This document shows positions 36,301-48,500 of a stretch of DNA of 64,000 nucleotides, in pieces. How positions within the stretch are numbered: the first letter of the stretch is position 1; each line of letters begins with the position of its first letter. The translations under genes and the position numbers were made by a program. Source of the stretch: Cheilinus undulatus (lineage: Eukaryota > Chordata > Actinopteri > Labriformes > Labridae); NCBI RefSeq assembly GCF_018320785.1, contig NC_054877.1, forward strand, positions 33,130,151-33,194,150. The letters are read 5' to 3'. Under the pieces are notes generated by a model that saw nothing but the letters and a program-made list of their open reading frames with translations, had not been told where the DNA came from and made no database searches.

Positions 36301-38447
36301 AACATTTTATAGGTCACTATTTATTTTGATTTCACACAGTGGAGTATCCCTGGCTCTTTGTTATAGCGCCAAAGCTGTTCACAGAATTCAAAACTGGCAA
36401 GAAAATTGTAATGTCAGTTCAGTGACCTGTAACAATGTCAGGTTAAGAAAACATTTAACCTCAGACCCTGGCTGTTGCTGGTATCTGTCTGACAAACCAT
36501 TCTATATAACAGATTGCAGTTGTGTGTATTCACTCAACTACTTCAGGAGGTTTCTAATCTGATTTTATCTTAATCAATGTTTTTCTCTCTCTCACAGTGA
36601 TGTTATTGAATATTCATTACCAAAGCTGCTGGAGAAACTCCAAATCACTCAGTCAGAGGTAATACCAAAACTTACATCAATTAATCTTTCAAAGCATATA
36701 TATATGTATATACATATATGTTAGATAAATATTCTTTACAGATTCTAATTTGCAATATTTCTACACCAGTTCGTGGATCTATGTATTCTATTAGGGTGTG
36801 ATTATTGTGGCAAGATAGCTGGTTTTGGTCCAAAGCGAGCTCTGACCCTGATACAGCAGCATCGTTCCATTGAGGAGGTGGTTTTGCACATAAACCGACA
36901 GGTACTATTGGACAACGATTGGTTGTTTGTTTTTAATTCTGAACATTGCTTTGGAATATAAAACCTAATGCAACACCTGTATTTACTTCTTCTCAGACAC
37001 ACCCTATTCCACATTCGTGGAAGTATAAAGAGGCACGTAAAATATTCTTGGAGGAACTGGAAACTGAAGCTCCTGAACTTTGCTGGACTGAGCCGGATGA
37101 GGAAGCCCTTGTTGGGTTCCTTTGCCATGTCAAACATATTCGGTATGTGCTCATGCCTTTAACCCTTTACCTACTGAGTCTAAAAATGGCGATTTGGACA
37201 TATTTTGTTATTATGGCAGTAAAATAGTCAGGAAATGCCCTAAGTCTGAGAGCTTTGGTCCTTTCTCCCAGGAGTACTTGAACTTGACTTTTCAACATCT
37301 GGTTAAGGATTATTGAACATTATATGAAATTGTCAGCAGTTTAGAGAAGAAAAACACAAAATGGATTTGTTTTTCATGGCTTTTATGAGAAGAGGTTTTG
37401 TTATTGCTCATGAAGTTTTGATTTGACATTTGAAATGTGAACCTATACATGTTTAGAACAATCACCAGTCATTTTTTGAGTCCAGGACTCTGGGTGTGCA
37501 AAACACAGTGCAAAAGATAACTCTATAGATAGGCGAAAATTAGTGCAAATAAAGGTGGAAAAATGCATTCTCAACACTCTCAAGTAACATATTGTTATTG
37601 CACATGACAGACACACAAATGCCACTATCTAACGCTATTTTTTGAAAACAAAACACCACTCTCACTCGCTCTCCTTTTACTCTCTTCCTTCACTCTCCTT
37701 TCTCACTCATCTTCTGCCAAAGCTGCCATTTTCGCGGTGCTGTTCGACATTACCGTAATTTATATACCACACATAATATATTGCCGGAAAGCACAGATTC
37801 TCAGCTCTCTTTCAGCATTGGAATTTTTTAGATTGAGCAAACTTTTGAGGAGTTACAGTGTTGAGAATCTGTGTAGCGGTCTCACGATATTTCTGGTGTT
37901 TTGCTATGAATGTCCACGTCATATGGTTGCGAGTACCATAATGAACCATATATGTGCGCATGCCCACAATTCTCAGCCTTCCAACACTGTTTGAATTTTT
38001 CTGATTGGACAAACTTTGATAGCGTTATGGTAATAATACTACAGGCATATAAAACACAGCGCCTGTGCCAGGTCAGTAGGTAAAGGGTTAAATTCTCAAG
38101 CATGGCTTTCACTGATCCTAACAGGACTGAATCCTTTTTTTAATTAGGGAGGACAGAATCCGTCGCAGAATGGAGAGGTTTCGGGAGACAGTTAAAGGTA
38201 TGAGAGAGAAGAGGGAAAAGGAGCGGGTGGCAGAGCATGGCAGGCAGACACGCTTAGAGGATTTCTTCAGAGTTACCAGGAAGCGGTCTCACATGAATGT
38301 AACTGTAAGCATTACAGAGTAAATTAACAATAAAAATGCATTGAAAATATATTGAAATTGTAAGTGTTGATATGTGTGCTCTTTTTTCTTCCTCAGGATG
38401 CTGCAAACTCTTCAAGCATTAACAGGAAGAAACCAAAGACAAATTAA
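30364..38447 (+). CDS. FEN1-like flap endonuclease paralogue (XPG/RAD2 family)
   Basis: A structure-specific 5' nuclease homologue; FEN1 removes 5' flaps in lagging-strand maturation and long-patch repair in the nucleus. The eleven exons are 30364-30445, 32499-32565, 32944-33046, 33264-33315, 33436-33497, 33614-33750, 36598-36658, 36770-36901, 36997-37142, 38148-38304 and 38397-38447, giving 349 residues (FEN1 380). Metal-binding acids are present at D34 (ALDAS), D74 (FDGKPP), D126 and E128 (APGDAEAL), D147 and D149 (SEDMDTL) and D199 (LGCDYC). Human E158 is replaced by D126. Arch residues equivalent to K93 and R100 are K81 and R88. GFGPKRA marks the helix-hairpin-helix-type motif. QTRLEDFF (314-321) is a PCNA-interacting box, followed by a basic tail. 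The cap between FDGKPP and NEC is about 19 residues shorter than in FEN1. It is clearly not orthodox FEN1; I recall fish entries called 'probable flap endonuclease 1 homolog' but assign no symbol. AATAAA is at 39199-39204. Confidence 0.9.
30845..31506. repeat. Diverged minisatellite inside a possible inverted-end element
   Basis: The phrase GATAAAGTGCCCTCC, or close variants, recurs at least six times between 30970 and 31200, spaced about 40-70 bp. The block is bounded by CTGGTGGATTTGGAGGGGG on the left and, inward from the right, CCAGTGGTGGATCCAGGATG, which suggests inverted ends. An (AAAC)n run lies at 30898-30920. It lies in intron 1 of the FEN1-like gene. No protein is visible. Confidence 0.6.
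31556..32058 (+). mobile_element. Tc1/mariner deletion derivative with perfect terminal repeats
   Basis: This 503-bp element is flanked by TA (31554-31555 and 32059-32060). The two ends form a perfect 28-bp inverted repeat beginning CAGTGCTTAACAAATTTATT. At 31942 the plus strand opens a transposase N-terminus ([20 protein letters not shown]) with the start of the helix-turn-helix, and then stops; the catalytic domain is gone. Intact ends suggest a relatively young, non-autonomous copy. It lies in intron 1 of the FEN1-like gene. Confidence 0.92.
33841..33991. repeat. Hairpin plus direct duplication
   Basis: About 58 bp (33853-33912) is repeated directly at 33936-33991 with few changes. A 22-bp arm, TAATTGCCCTTAAGTTGGGT and two more bases (33842-33863), has its exact reverse complement at 33915-33936. 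It lies in the intron after exon 6 of the FEN1-like gene. Confidence 0.85.
34785..35575 (+). mobile_element. Tc1-like transposon, 5'-truncated and internally deleted
   Basis: Recognisable transposase sequence includes CACCAAGACACCT, TCACCAGTCAAAGTTTTATG, TGGTCTGATGAGACCAAAGT (the SDE block with the first catalytic Asp) and GAAGCACGGTGGTGGCAGCA. The 3' region (GTAAAACATCCAAGG) and a decayed end lie near 35575. The middle of the catalytic domain is missing and stops are present. It is the same family as 62407-63760. Confidence 0.8.
37163..38087. mobile_element. TTAA-flanked element, piggyBac-like ends (925 bp)
   Basis: TTAA lies on both sides (37159-37162 and 38088-38091), with a perfect 15-bp inverted end CCCTTTACCTACTGA. 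CCCT starts and TTAA duplication are typical of piggyBac. Two internal stretches resemble each other: CAGCATTGGAATTTTTTAGA near 37817 and CAACACTGTTTGAATTTTTC near 37981. No transposase remains. It fills most of the intron before exon 10 of the FEN1-like gene. Confidence 0.85.
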
Positions 38448-39583
38448 AGCCACCACCACCTGCCTCACGCTGCCTCAAACATCAGAGATGAAGAAGATGT
38501 GTTTCAACTCCTGTAGTCAGGATACCTTGATTTGAAGCATACAGGAGATAGTTGTGCTCCACAGAAAGTATTGAAACAATTACGAACAGTACTGACAGAC
38601 ATTTCTGTGATTTGGAACTTGTCCCATTTGATTTTTTTTTTTTTTGAACAAGCTATGTTGTTGCGTTTCTGTGCCAATGTGAAAATCCAGACACCTTTGG
38701 CATCAATGTTCATCCATGTTAAGGCCTACATTTTATTCAGTTTATTTTGATTTTCTTTAGTGGTAATACTTTCCAGAGATTCAGAGGTAGCAAATTTACA
38801 TGTTAAATCATGTTTGTTAATCAGCAGACCACTGAGCTTTTTGTACGCATCTTTTTCCCTCTACAGTTGTACTGCGCAGTTTTCAGTATATCCAGGCGGT
38901 GATGGCTAATGAATGAGAACAGTGTGATCACTGTCAGGGAGGCCTTCCCCCTGCCAAAACTGGAGACAGGGGGATGTCTCATTACTAGATATTCAATGAG
39001 CACCTGTTGTGTAAAGTGTGCCAAGGCGTGGACCAAAGACTTGAATTTTAAAACATGTCCTGAAGTAAAATCATTTGAAAAAGAGGCAATGCAGTGTAGA
39101 AGAAAATGTTTTGTTTTTAAATGACTTGTGAATACATCTAGATGGTTTCTAACATGTTTTATATTTTGATTTATATGTAAAAGCTTTGGGCCTTTTTAAA
39201 TAAATGACACTGTACGTTTCTTTTGGGGATTTTCTCACGTGTGGTTGTGACAAACTGCAAAGTGAGCATTTGCTGTGTTTTCATAGCACTTTTTTAGTAT
39301 TTTTTTTTCCTGAAATGCATCCAACCAGACATTGATAGTTTTCCTGAGAATGCGGGGCATCATTCCAAGCCAACAGATGGCGCATGTGCTCGTGAAAGCC
39401 GGTCTGTTTCTCACTTTCTCCGTGTAGAAGAAGTAGTTTGTCAGTCGCCCAGTCTCCCAGCTAGACCTCTCAGCAAGGTGTCTGCCAGCCGCACGCGACA
39501 AGTCTACCCCGAAGACACCCGCCCTGTCCCGGGTCCCCTCACCAAACTTCTCCCCCGGTGATACCAGCCCGCTGTTCTCCACC

Positions 39584-42500
39584 ATGGCGACGAGTGCCAA
39601 GCGAAAGCAGGAGGAGACTCATCTGAAGATGCTCCGGGAAATGACTAGCCTGCCCGCGAATAGGAAATGCTTCGACTGCGACCAGCGCGGCCCGACCTAT
39701 GTCAACATGACGGTGGGCTCCTTCGTCTGTACCACCTGCTCCGGCATCTTGTGAGTTTACTTTTGGGTTAAAGTGCTATTTTTATTGAGCTATGTGTCCA
39801 CCAGGTGAGGACGAGCACCGCTGTCGGTCGTGGGTCTGTGCGGTGTACCGCTGACTTGGCGGTACCGTTAGCTCGTTAGCTAACCGTTAAAGTCAGAACA
39901 GGTAACGCCACTCTCGGTTCTGCCTTAACCTTTGGGTTGGGCCGTTTAGTGTCGTCAGGTACTTTTATTTACAGCGTTATTTACGTGGGATAATAGGTGC
40001 TATAACAAATACTTTAGTCTGGGGTTGGTGTCGTGGGCTTACTGTCTGTGTAGTCAAGGTTAGCACTTGTAACGTCAGCTCTAAATACATTACAGTCAAA
40101 TATTTGAGCACGTCGTTGAAAACAGCACGTCACAGACGGTAAAACCTCCTCTAGTTGTACTTTAGCTGGATCTCTGACAAAGCATGTCGAAAACACACAC
40201 ACCTAAGCACACATGTAAACACACCTCTAGATAAGCAGCAGCAGGGTGGGTCTCAGACTGGGAGCTAGATGAAAGTCGAAGTGGGGCAGTGGGTCGCGTT
40301 TAGCTACTATGTGATGAAACTCATTCTGGTAACTCAGCAAGTACAGTTCTTACGAAACCATTACCAATATTTGGGCAATGGGGCCGATTTATGCAATATT
40401 GTAACTGCCTACGCCCATTTAGTCGCTAACTTGCAGGCAAACACATCTGCAGTGTTGCTGTCAGAGTGCTAAATTTGTTTTTCTTGTAATGGAAGGTGTT
40501 TGCAATCTTTAACTCAGCTGTATTTACCCTTTTATATGATTTAGTTTGTATTTTAAGAAGGCGTGTTGCTCCATTAGCGTCTAGACACCTTGTAGAGTAT
40601 ACTGTGAGTTATTGAATTATCAATTAAACAGCACAGCTTCTATGAATTTATAAAACCTTGTACTGTTTATCTGGGTCCATGTGAAGTGCTACACTAAACA
40701 AAATAAGAACAGGATCATGTAAGAGAAGTTAAACCTTTTTAGAGCAAGTTAAAATACAGTGACAGCCTTGACTTTTAGGCTAGTTTCTCAGTATTCTTTT
40801 GGTTCTGATTTGTTGCTGTCAAAAGCACTTTTCAAACCCTGCAGATGAAGCTTTGGTTTGAGGTCTGGCCTCTGACTAGTTGACACCAGGATGTTATTTT
40901 TGTTGGTGATCAGTCATTCCGGTCACAGATTGCATGAGGTTTTCCCTCAGGATATGCCTTGAGTGTACAGCTTTTTTACCCTTAACCTCCACAAACACAC
41001 TAATGTGGTTGTTAAAGTGTTAATTTATCAGCCCATGAAACTTTATTGCTTTTCTCCCACTGTCTCCCATGTCCCTATGATCAAACAATCACCAAGATAT
41101 GATTGTTCATTTTCAGCAGTGCTTTTGTATTCTTCAATCTGTTCTAAGCCGTCACTAATAGATCAACAGTTGTTGACTACGTCTCTCATCTTTCATGACT
41201 TCTGCTCTAGTCAGATGTACTGCTGCTTTTAAAAGGTCCCAGAAATGACCACACTTGTCATATTAGAGTTTGGGGTCTTAGTGGATGAACAGTAATGTTC
41301 TCTCAAATAATCTTGTAATGCTGCCTTGTCTCTGGGGTTTAGTTTAAGCTGGAAATGGTGCAGATAACTCTTACCTCTTCTACTCATAAGGCTATTTGAC
41401 CTCACGTCACTTGTCACATTTTGATTACACTCAAGTCAATTTCATTTTAGCTCATTATGCCACAATGCAACAATAAGAGGTTCTGTCTTTCTAATTGGAG
41501 GTCAGAAATTTTATTGGCGGGATGTTGGTATTGGCAGATATTAGCTTTACAACAACTACATACTGTATGTAGTTTGCCATCAGAGGCAAAAGAGGCTAGC
41601 TGCACCCTTTTAACATTAAAAAAATCCTAATTTTGTCACAGATCTCCTTGAATTGAAATGATGATATAGCATCAACCCAATAAACCTTGAGGAGTAAGCG
41701 ACCCAGTAATGATGAGCCTGTTCCTCCATGCTTTTTTGTCATTTGATCCACATTTACAATGTCAAACTGGTAATCAATGGAGAGCCATTTGGTAGCCAAA
41801 TCACCAGCTCAACTAAGCTAAGCCAAATGATCTGGATCTCTTAAAAGAGACAAATTTCTCCTAACAACGAGCAAGGCTGGACGGACATACATCAGCTGGG
41901 GAAACTTGGGTAAAATCAGAGTTTAATGAGCTGAACCATGGCAAAACTGTGTTGAACCAAATTGGACCTTACATGAGTGTTGTGTGACACTGCTCATCCA
42001 GGCTTTAGATGGAGGCTAAAGATCCATTCCCGCCTGTTGTAGTTTCTCTGCAAATGATTTTTAAACTTTTTTTCCCTGAATATCTCACTTCTTTTGGAAC
42101 ATAAAATTAGCTAAAGAATAAAAAGTGCTTTTTTTTGCCGCTTTGAACACCTTGCATTGCTGTAAATGGCTCAAAACATTGCCCTTTTCTTAGTAGCGCT
42201 TCTCCATATAGAAATCACTTCTTGCCCCCCAGGGGAGTTCTCTGCTGCTGCTTGACATCATCTGCAGAGAACTTATATAATATGGACTGTACAAAGGAAG
42301 AAGTTGGGGAGTTTTAGACAAGACTAAAAGCTCTTCATCTGCTACAGTCCCTGCTCATCCACATTCCTGTTATTTTAGAGTTTGTTTGAGTGCCTGAATT
42401 TTTAGGTTGAACTACATTTATATATCGGCATCAGCTAAAATGACAAAGTAAATACCTGCATATTGGATAATGATAGTAACCCACCAATTTGCAGCCCTAG

Positions 42501-45497
42501 TTCTATCATTTTTCATGTTTCTTAATTGGTAATTTTGTGCAAACCAGAAAACTATGGAAATGACCATTACATCTTCCCCTTACAAGATTGTTTATCCTCA
42601 TGTCACTCATTGCCTTTGAAATACACACGTCATTTTCACTTTGGCTCATTTTGCCTCTTATTATAAAGGTTGTTATGTAATGATATCTGTTTGCTTGAAA
42701 TAACATGCAGTCATGTAACAATTTGTGCTGTCAAATTGTGCTAATTTTTTTCAGCCTTTCGGATTTTGTCCTGTCGACCAACACCATTTAATTGTAATTG
42801 CATTCCCCATTACATAAAGATATAATATTTTACATTTCTATTTTAAAAATTAGCAAATTTGTTGCAAACCATTCTGTTATTCAAACTATGAGTGCCTTTC
42901 ATTTACTTGGTTGTCAGTTGTGTCATAACCCTCTTCCTTTTGAGGGAAAAATCACTGACATAATTGGAAAACTCAGAGAAAGGCACCAGATCAAATGGAG
43001 GGCCTAAAATTCCTTTTCAAGTTGGGTGCGATCCCCCCTAAATAAAAAAGTTACATCTTTAAAATAAACCTGCTTAGATTAATACTTATGTCTCTGTATG
43101 ACCCACAAGGACAAAGAAGAACACACAAGACCATCAGATTATTGATTATTGTTATACTCAGTTAAATTTGCCCTCTAATAACATTTACAGTACCGTGAAA
43201 AAGTATTTTCCCCCTTTCTTATTCTGGATCTTTCTATGTGGCCCTAGAATCAGAAAGGAATCGGAACAGGGGCAAATACTTTTTCACAGCACTGTATCTC
43301 TCTCCTGCAGATAAGCATCATGGGATACTCAAAACTATACTGTAACTGTGTTATTTCTAAACCAGTCAGCCTGATACTATATTATTAGTACTTGGCCTCT
43401 TTTGTTGATATCTGATTTACATGATTGGAAAGTTCACCTTTAAGACTTTCTCCCTGCAAATGGCATCTGGTATATTGAATAAGGTAGAATGGGACCAACC
43501 ATCCTATTTATAATGAATAAGAGTATGCATTTTGTTTACTGTGGTTTACTCTCTAGACTTATTTAAGTGTTGCCTCCTATAGACTTTAATCTGCTCACCA
43601 TGCTCTCCTCCTCGTATCCACACATATGCAAAGCTTGTCCTTCCCTGCCTCTTCCCTTTTCTGTATGCGAGTGTGTGATTTTTAGACAAAACTCTGATGT
43701 TTTATCAAGCTTAGAAATGCTCCTCATGAATTTGTTGTGATCCGCATGTGGTCAAGGCTTATTAATGACTTGCAGCGTATTGAAACAATCCAAAACAATT
43801 CAGGAGGCAGAATATGTGTCAGACACTACTGCAGCATGGACACAAGGACAGCTACAGAGAAACAAAGGAGCTTGTCAATAAGTTTATTGATCGCGGATAA
43901 ACAGAAACAAAAATGCTAGCCGAATATCCTTGGCCAGCCATAAATATAGGCTACCTGAGTGAGCTTCCCAGTTATAGTCTGTGAGGAAAACTGCGTCATC
44001 AGACTGTCACCCTGAATATTCACTGCACACCTGCAAGAATGCAGACTGCAGTGTAAGCTGAGGGGAGATGAGGAAGGAAGTTGGTGTGCAAATGAACCTA
44101 ATGTGGCTCAACTTTGGACTTGATGAAATGTTAATATGCCAAAAAAAAAAAAGTTAGATATTGCATTGCAGACATTTGTGCTGAAGTATTTTGTCTATCC
44201 TATGGATTGAATTACCACATAACATCAGCTAAAAGTTAGTGCTGGGCAATCAATCAAGTTTTGACCTCATGATTTTGGTTCCCATGATCATTTGAACATG
44301 ATAACCTTGGTTTAACCATCACTGTGCCACATGTCTTATCCTGTTGTTTTGTCCACAGGTTTTATGATCTTGTAAATGTTTCACAGTTTGTTGTATTATT
44401 TTGTCTTTAAAAGTATTTATTTTAGTTTCATTTTAGTTATTTTGGATATTTGTTTTTCAGTCAATGTATTCCATTAACTGCTTGTTTTTGAAAGTGTTAA
44501 GAGTGTTTGTTTGATGAATGCATCCAATAAAGTTATGGCTAAACCACAGTTTAATAATTGTGATCTCAGTATTGATTAAAACAATCAAGATTATGATTTT
44601 TGCAATATCAAGCTACTAAGAGTATTCGAATGTTATGAAATGATGATTAAGCAAAGTAATGCTGTATCAGCATGCTATTTGAGGCTTTACTATGAAGACA
44701 TAAATGTGACCAAGTATGACATGTGGGTGTGAGTAATAAGTGAGTCATAGAAATTGCTTAATAGATTTTTCATGGGAGGACCTGATTTTGGACAAAAACG
44801 CAACAATTTCATGATTCTATGTCTGATCATGTTTTCTGTTATTGTTCTGATTTAAAAAACTGATTTTAAAAAGGCTCCATTCAAACAAGAACATCACTGT
44901 AATGACGAGTAACAACAAAAAGTCTCACCAGCCTGTTATGAATTTCCTATTCTTTAAGATAGTTTTAATAATAACAGTGGTGCTCTGGCTCTGTGAATCA
45001 AATTAATTCTACCCTCAATTGTCAGCCTCAGAGTAGGGGGAGAGGAGACTCCTTCATGTCTGCAGCTGCGTCATGGGTGAAGTTATCCTCAGATTTCACA
45101 AGGCTCTAACCTCTTTATCTGCCAAGATAGGCTGTGAAAAGTTCTCCCAAACTTTGTAGTAGGTCCCATTGGTTAAAAAAGTAATCCAGTCCTCAAGTCC
45201 GTGTTGAAATCGTCAGGAAAGATGCTAATTTGCATACTTAATAGGCTAACGCATAGTTGTATGATTATGCATTCAAGTTGGCTGGGAAATTTTAGTGTTT
45301 AAAGAATGGGTATAAATATGTCAATATATCAATTTTAAAAACCTAGTAATTGAAAAATATATTTATTTATTAATATTTTTAATCATTGAAGAACTTTTGG
45401 AAGGAGGTTGTTGCATTATTAATGATTTAAATGTAGTTTATTCCACCTATTTATTTTAATACAATTTAATTAAAAAAGATATATATATATATATATA

Positions 45498-45546
<49 letters not shown>

Positions 45547-48500
45547 GTATATATATATATATAATTTATTCGCTTCAATTACCAAACCAAAATTTTTCTG
45601 TACTGTTACACCCCTAATATTTAAGTATTTATAAAGGCATCTGCTGTCAGTTCCTAACAGGTACATTTCCTAGTTATGAAATCAATAGCCCCTTTTTGTT
45701 AAAGTGTTGAAGAATTCATAAAAACATTCTTCAAGAAGTAAATTTGTCCCTCTAAAGTTTTGTTGGGTTTTGTCTGTCAAACGCTAATACAGCCTTTAAG
45801 TTTCCATGTCCTAAACATAAAATGCTCAAGCATACCTCTAATCAGTTGGAGATGTTATGTATCAGTGCATCTTTGATTGGAGTCTGTGTTTGTTTCATGT
45901 CACATGAACAGCACTAGGTTCCTGCTTCTCTTGTTCTTAAGCTAACATGTACCTCCTCCACCCACAGGCGAGGACTGAATCCCCCACACAGAGTGAAGTC
46001 CATCTCTATGACCACATTTACACATCAGGAAATCGAGTTTTTACAGAAACACAGCAACGAGGTATTAAGATGTATTATATTACAACGCATTGCTTTGTAA
46101 GGTTTCAGTAGTCATGAGTATCCTGTTTTTGATTCAAAAGTGACATCTTGGCATTCTTCTGAACTCTGCTCAGTCGACTTTATTGGCATTCCTCTCCCCT
46201 TCCTTTTTTTCTCCCTTTTCTCATCATCCCCTCCCCCCTTCCCTTTACTTTTCTCTCACCTCTCTCCGGCTTTGCCACCACCCCCCACCCAAATCCCTAC
46301 CTTACCTCCCACTCTTCTCATTCCTCTGCCCCCCTGTAGGTCTGTAAACACATCTGGTTGGGCCTCTATGACGACAGGACATCAGTTGTTCCAGATTTTC
46401 GGGAACCACAGAAAGTAAAAGAGTTCCTTCAAGAAAAATATGAAAAGAAAAGATGGTAACTTAAACATATTATTATTCTTTCTGTGTTTGTTACGTTTTG
46501 GAGAATGTGTTTTTGAAGGATCATGTTTGTATCCCGCCACTGTTCTTTTTCAAAGTGTTAAATGTTTGCACTTCATTTGATAATGCTGGTTTGTTTCTAT
46601 AACGTGTGATTCAATGGAGGAGAGAGCTTACAATGGTGTGACACATCTGCCAAAACCATTTTGCAGTCATTGCTTTGGTTAACCATGTATTGTAGTTTGA
46701 TAGCATGCTTTTCACTGTGTAGGACATTCAGGGATGTCTACGTGTCACGTTCCTCTTTTGCTACTATGTAAAATAGCACATCTTTCTTACAGTAATCAAT
46801 AAAGAGAGGTTACATTTAATGAGACTACAGAATTTACATCAAAATAGGTTCAGTGTACTATATTTGCAGTGTCCTGATCACATTCTGGAAGCTGTTTCTT
46901 TTATTTAGTTTATATCTGTGTTAATATTCTTTTATTCAATCCTAGGTATGTTCCTCCAGACCAGGCACGAGTAAATGTTCAGGCCTCAGTGTCTGGCTCC
47001 TCAGCCAGCAGCACTGGAAGTACCCCTGAAGTCCAACCCCTAAAAACCCTGCAGCTCAACAAGACCCCACTGCGCCAGGTATCAGAGCTCAGCATAGTCA
47101 CCTTTTTTTTTTTTTTTGCACATTAGATAGTCTTCTGGTACTTGGTTAACAAGATCCCTAACCCTCTTTGTTTTTGTTGTGCTGCTCAGTCTCCGGGGCT
47201 CAGTCGTTCCCAGGCTCACTCAGCTGCTCAGGAGAAGAAGTTTGATCTGCTCTCTGACCTTGGAGGAGATATATTTGCTGCTCCACCCACACAAACCTCC
47301 ACCTCTACCAACTTTGCCAACTTTGCACATTTTCCAAGCCAGTCGGGTAAAAAGAAAGCTCTTTCGTAATGTTCCATCATTTGATTCAAACTAAAAAAGA
47401 CTAATAAAAATACTATATAATCTTTTTATTTGTCATCAACTCATTTCCCTGCCATTGTTTGTTTTCCCACTTTCATTGTTTATGTTGATTTTTCCTCGTG
47501 TATGGTAGCAGCACCTCAGGGTAATTCAAATACCAACTTTGCCAACTTTGAGGCATTTGGAAACACTACGATTCCATCCCATCTGAGCACGTCACCCCCC
47601 TCAAAGTCTTTGTCATCAGGTACCCCTATCCCCACCATTGTCTCTGTCCACCCTATCCACACACAAACATTCACCCTCACCTCAGTATTTTTAGTATCCG
47701 TTTCATTCCCACTGACTCCACTGGGGAAACCCTTTCTGTGATTAGGCTCTAAAAATGCTCAAATCACATGCTGGTTAGAGTTACCGTTGATGATAAAAAA
47801 TATGCTTTTAAACACTGCTTGTGCAGTGCGCACTTCAAACCTGCTTTTCCGTGATGAATTTTGGAGGCACACTCAGTTTGGATTCATTTTACAAAATGAA
47901 TAATGAAGTGCTATGAAAGGAGACACCCAGTGGACTTCAGTCTTATAATTTACACTGTACAAATATTACAAATACCAACCTTTTACCTGGATAATTTCAT
48001 TACGCTCATACAATTTTTTAAAATCATTTTTCAAAAGGTGGAGGTGTGCCAATACCGTCAATGTCTAGCGCCATCCCAACCCAATCCCACACAGGGAGCT
48101 GCTCAGAAGATCGCTATGCTGCTCTGGCTGAATTGGACAATGAACTCAGCTCAGCTGTCTCCTCGACCAGCAATGTACAAGGGTGAGAGGCTTGCCCACT
48201 CACAGACACACAAAGAGGAAATAGTAACATGTCTGCAATAGCACTGTTTATAAATGTCAACAAGAAACATTTACAGTAAAATCTGGTTTACAAGCCACGC
48301 TGTTATACCCAGTTTTTCATCTAAGGAGGTGGCTGCGGCCAATTTATATACTATACTTATATGCAGTGTCACATACTGCATGAGATCTAATATAATTGAA
48401 AATTTCTCCTATTCACTGTGGACTGCAAGTGGCCACTTCACTGCTCAGAATGCAGTGGAATAGATAACGACAGGGACCAGAGGGCATTGGTGCTACTTTT

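Noticed and set aside
45466-45666. Thr/His and Ile/Tyr repeat peptide
   Set aside because: It is a translation of the AT/GT microsatellite.
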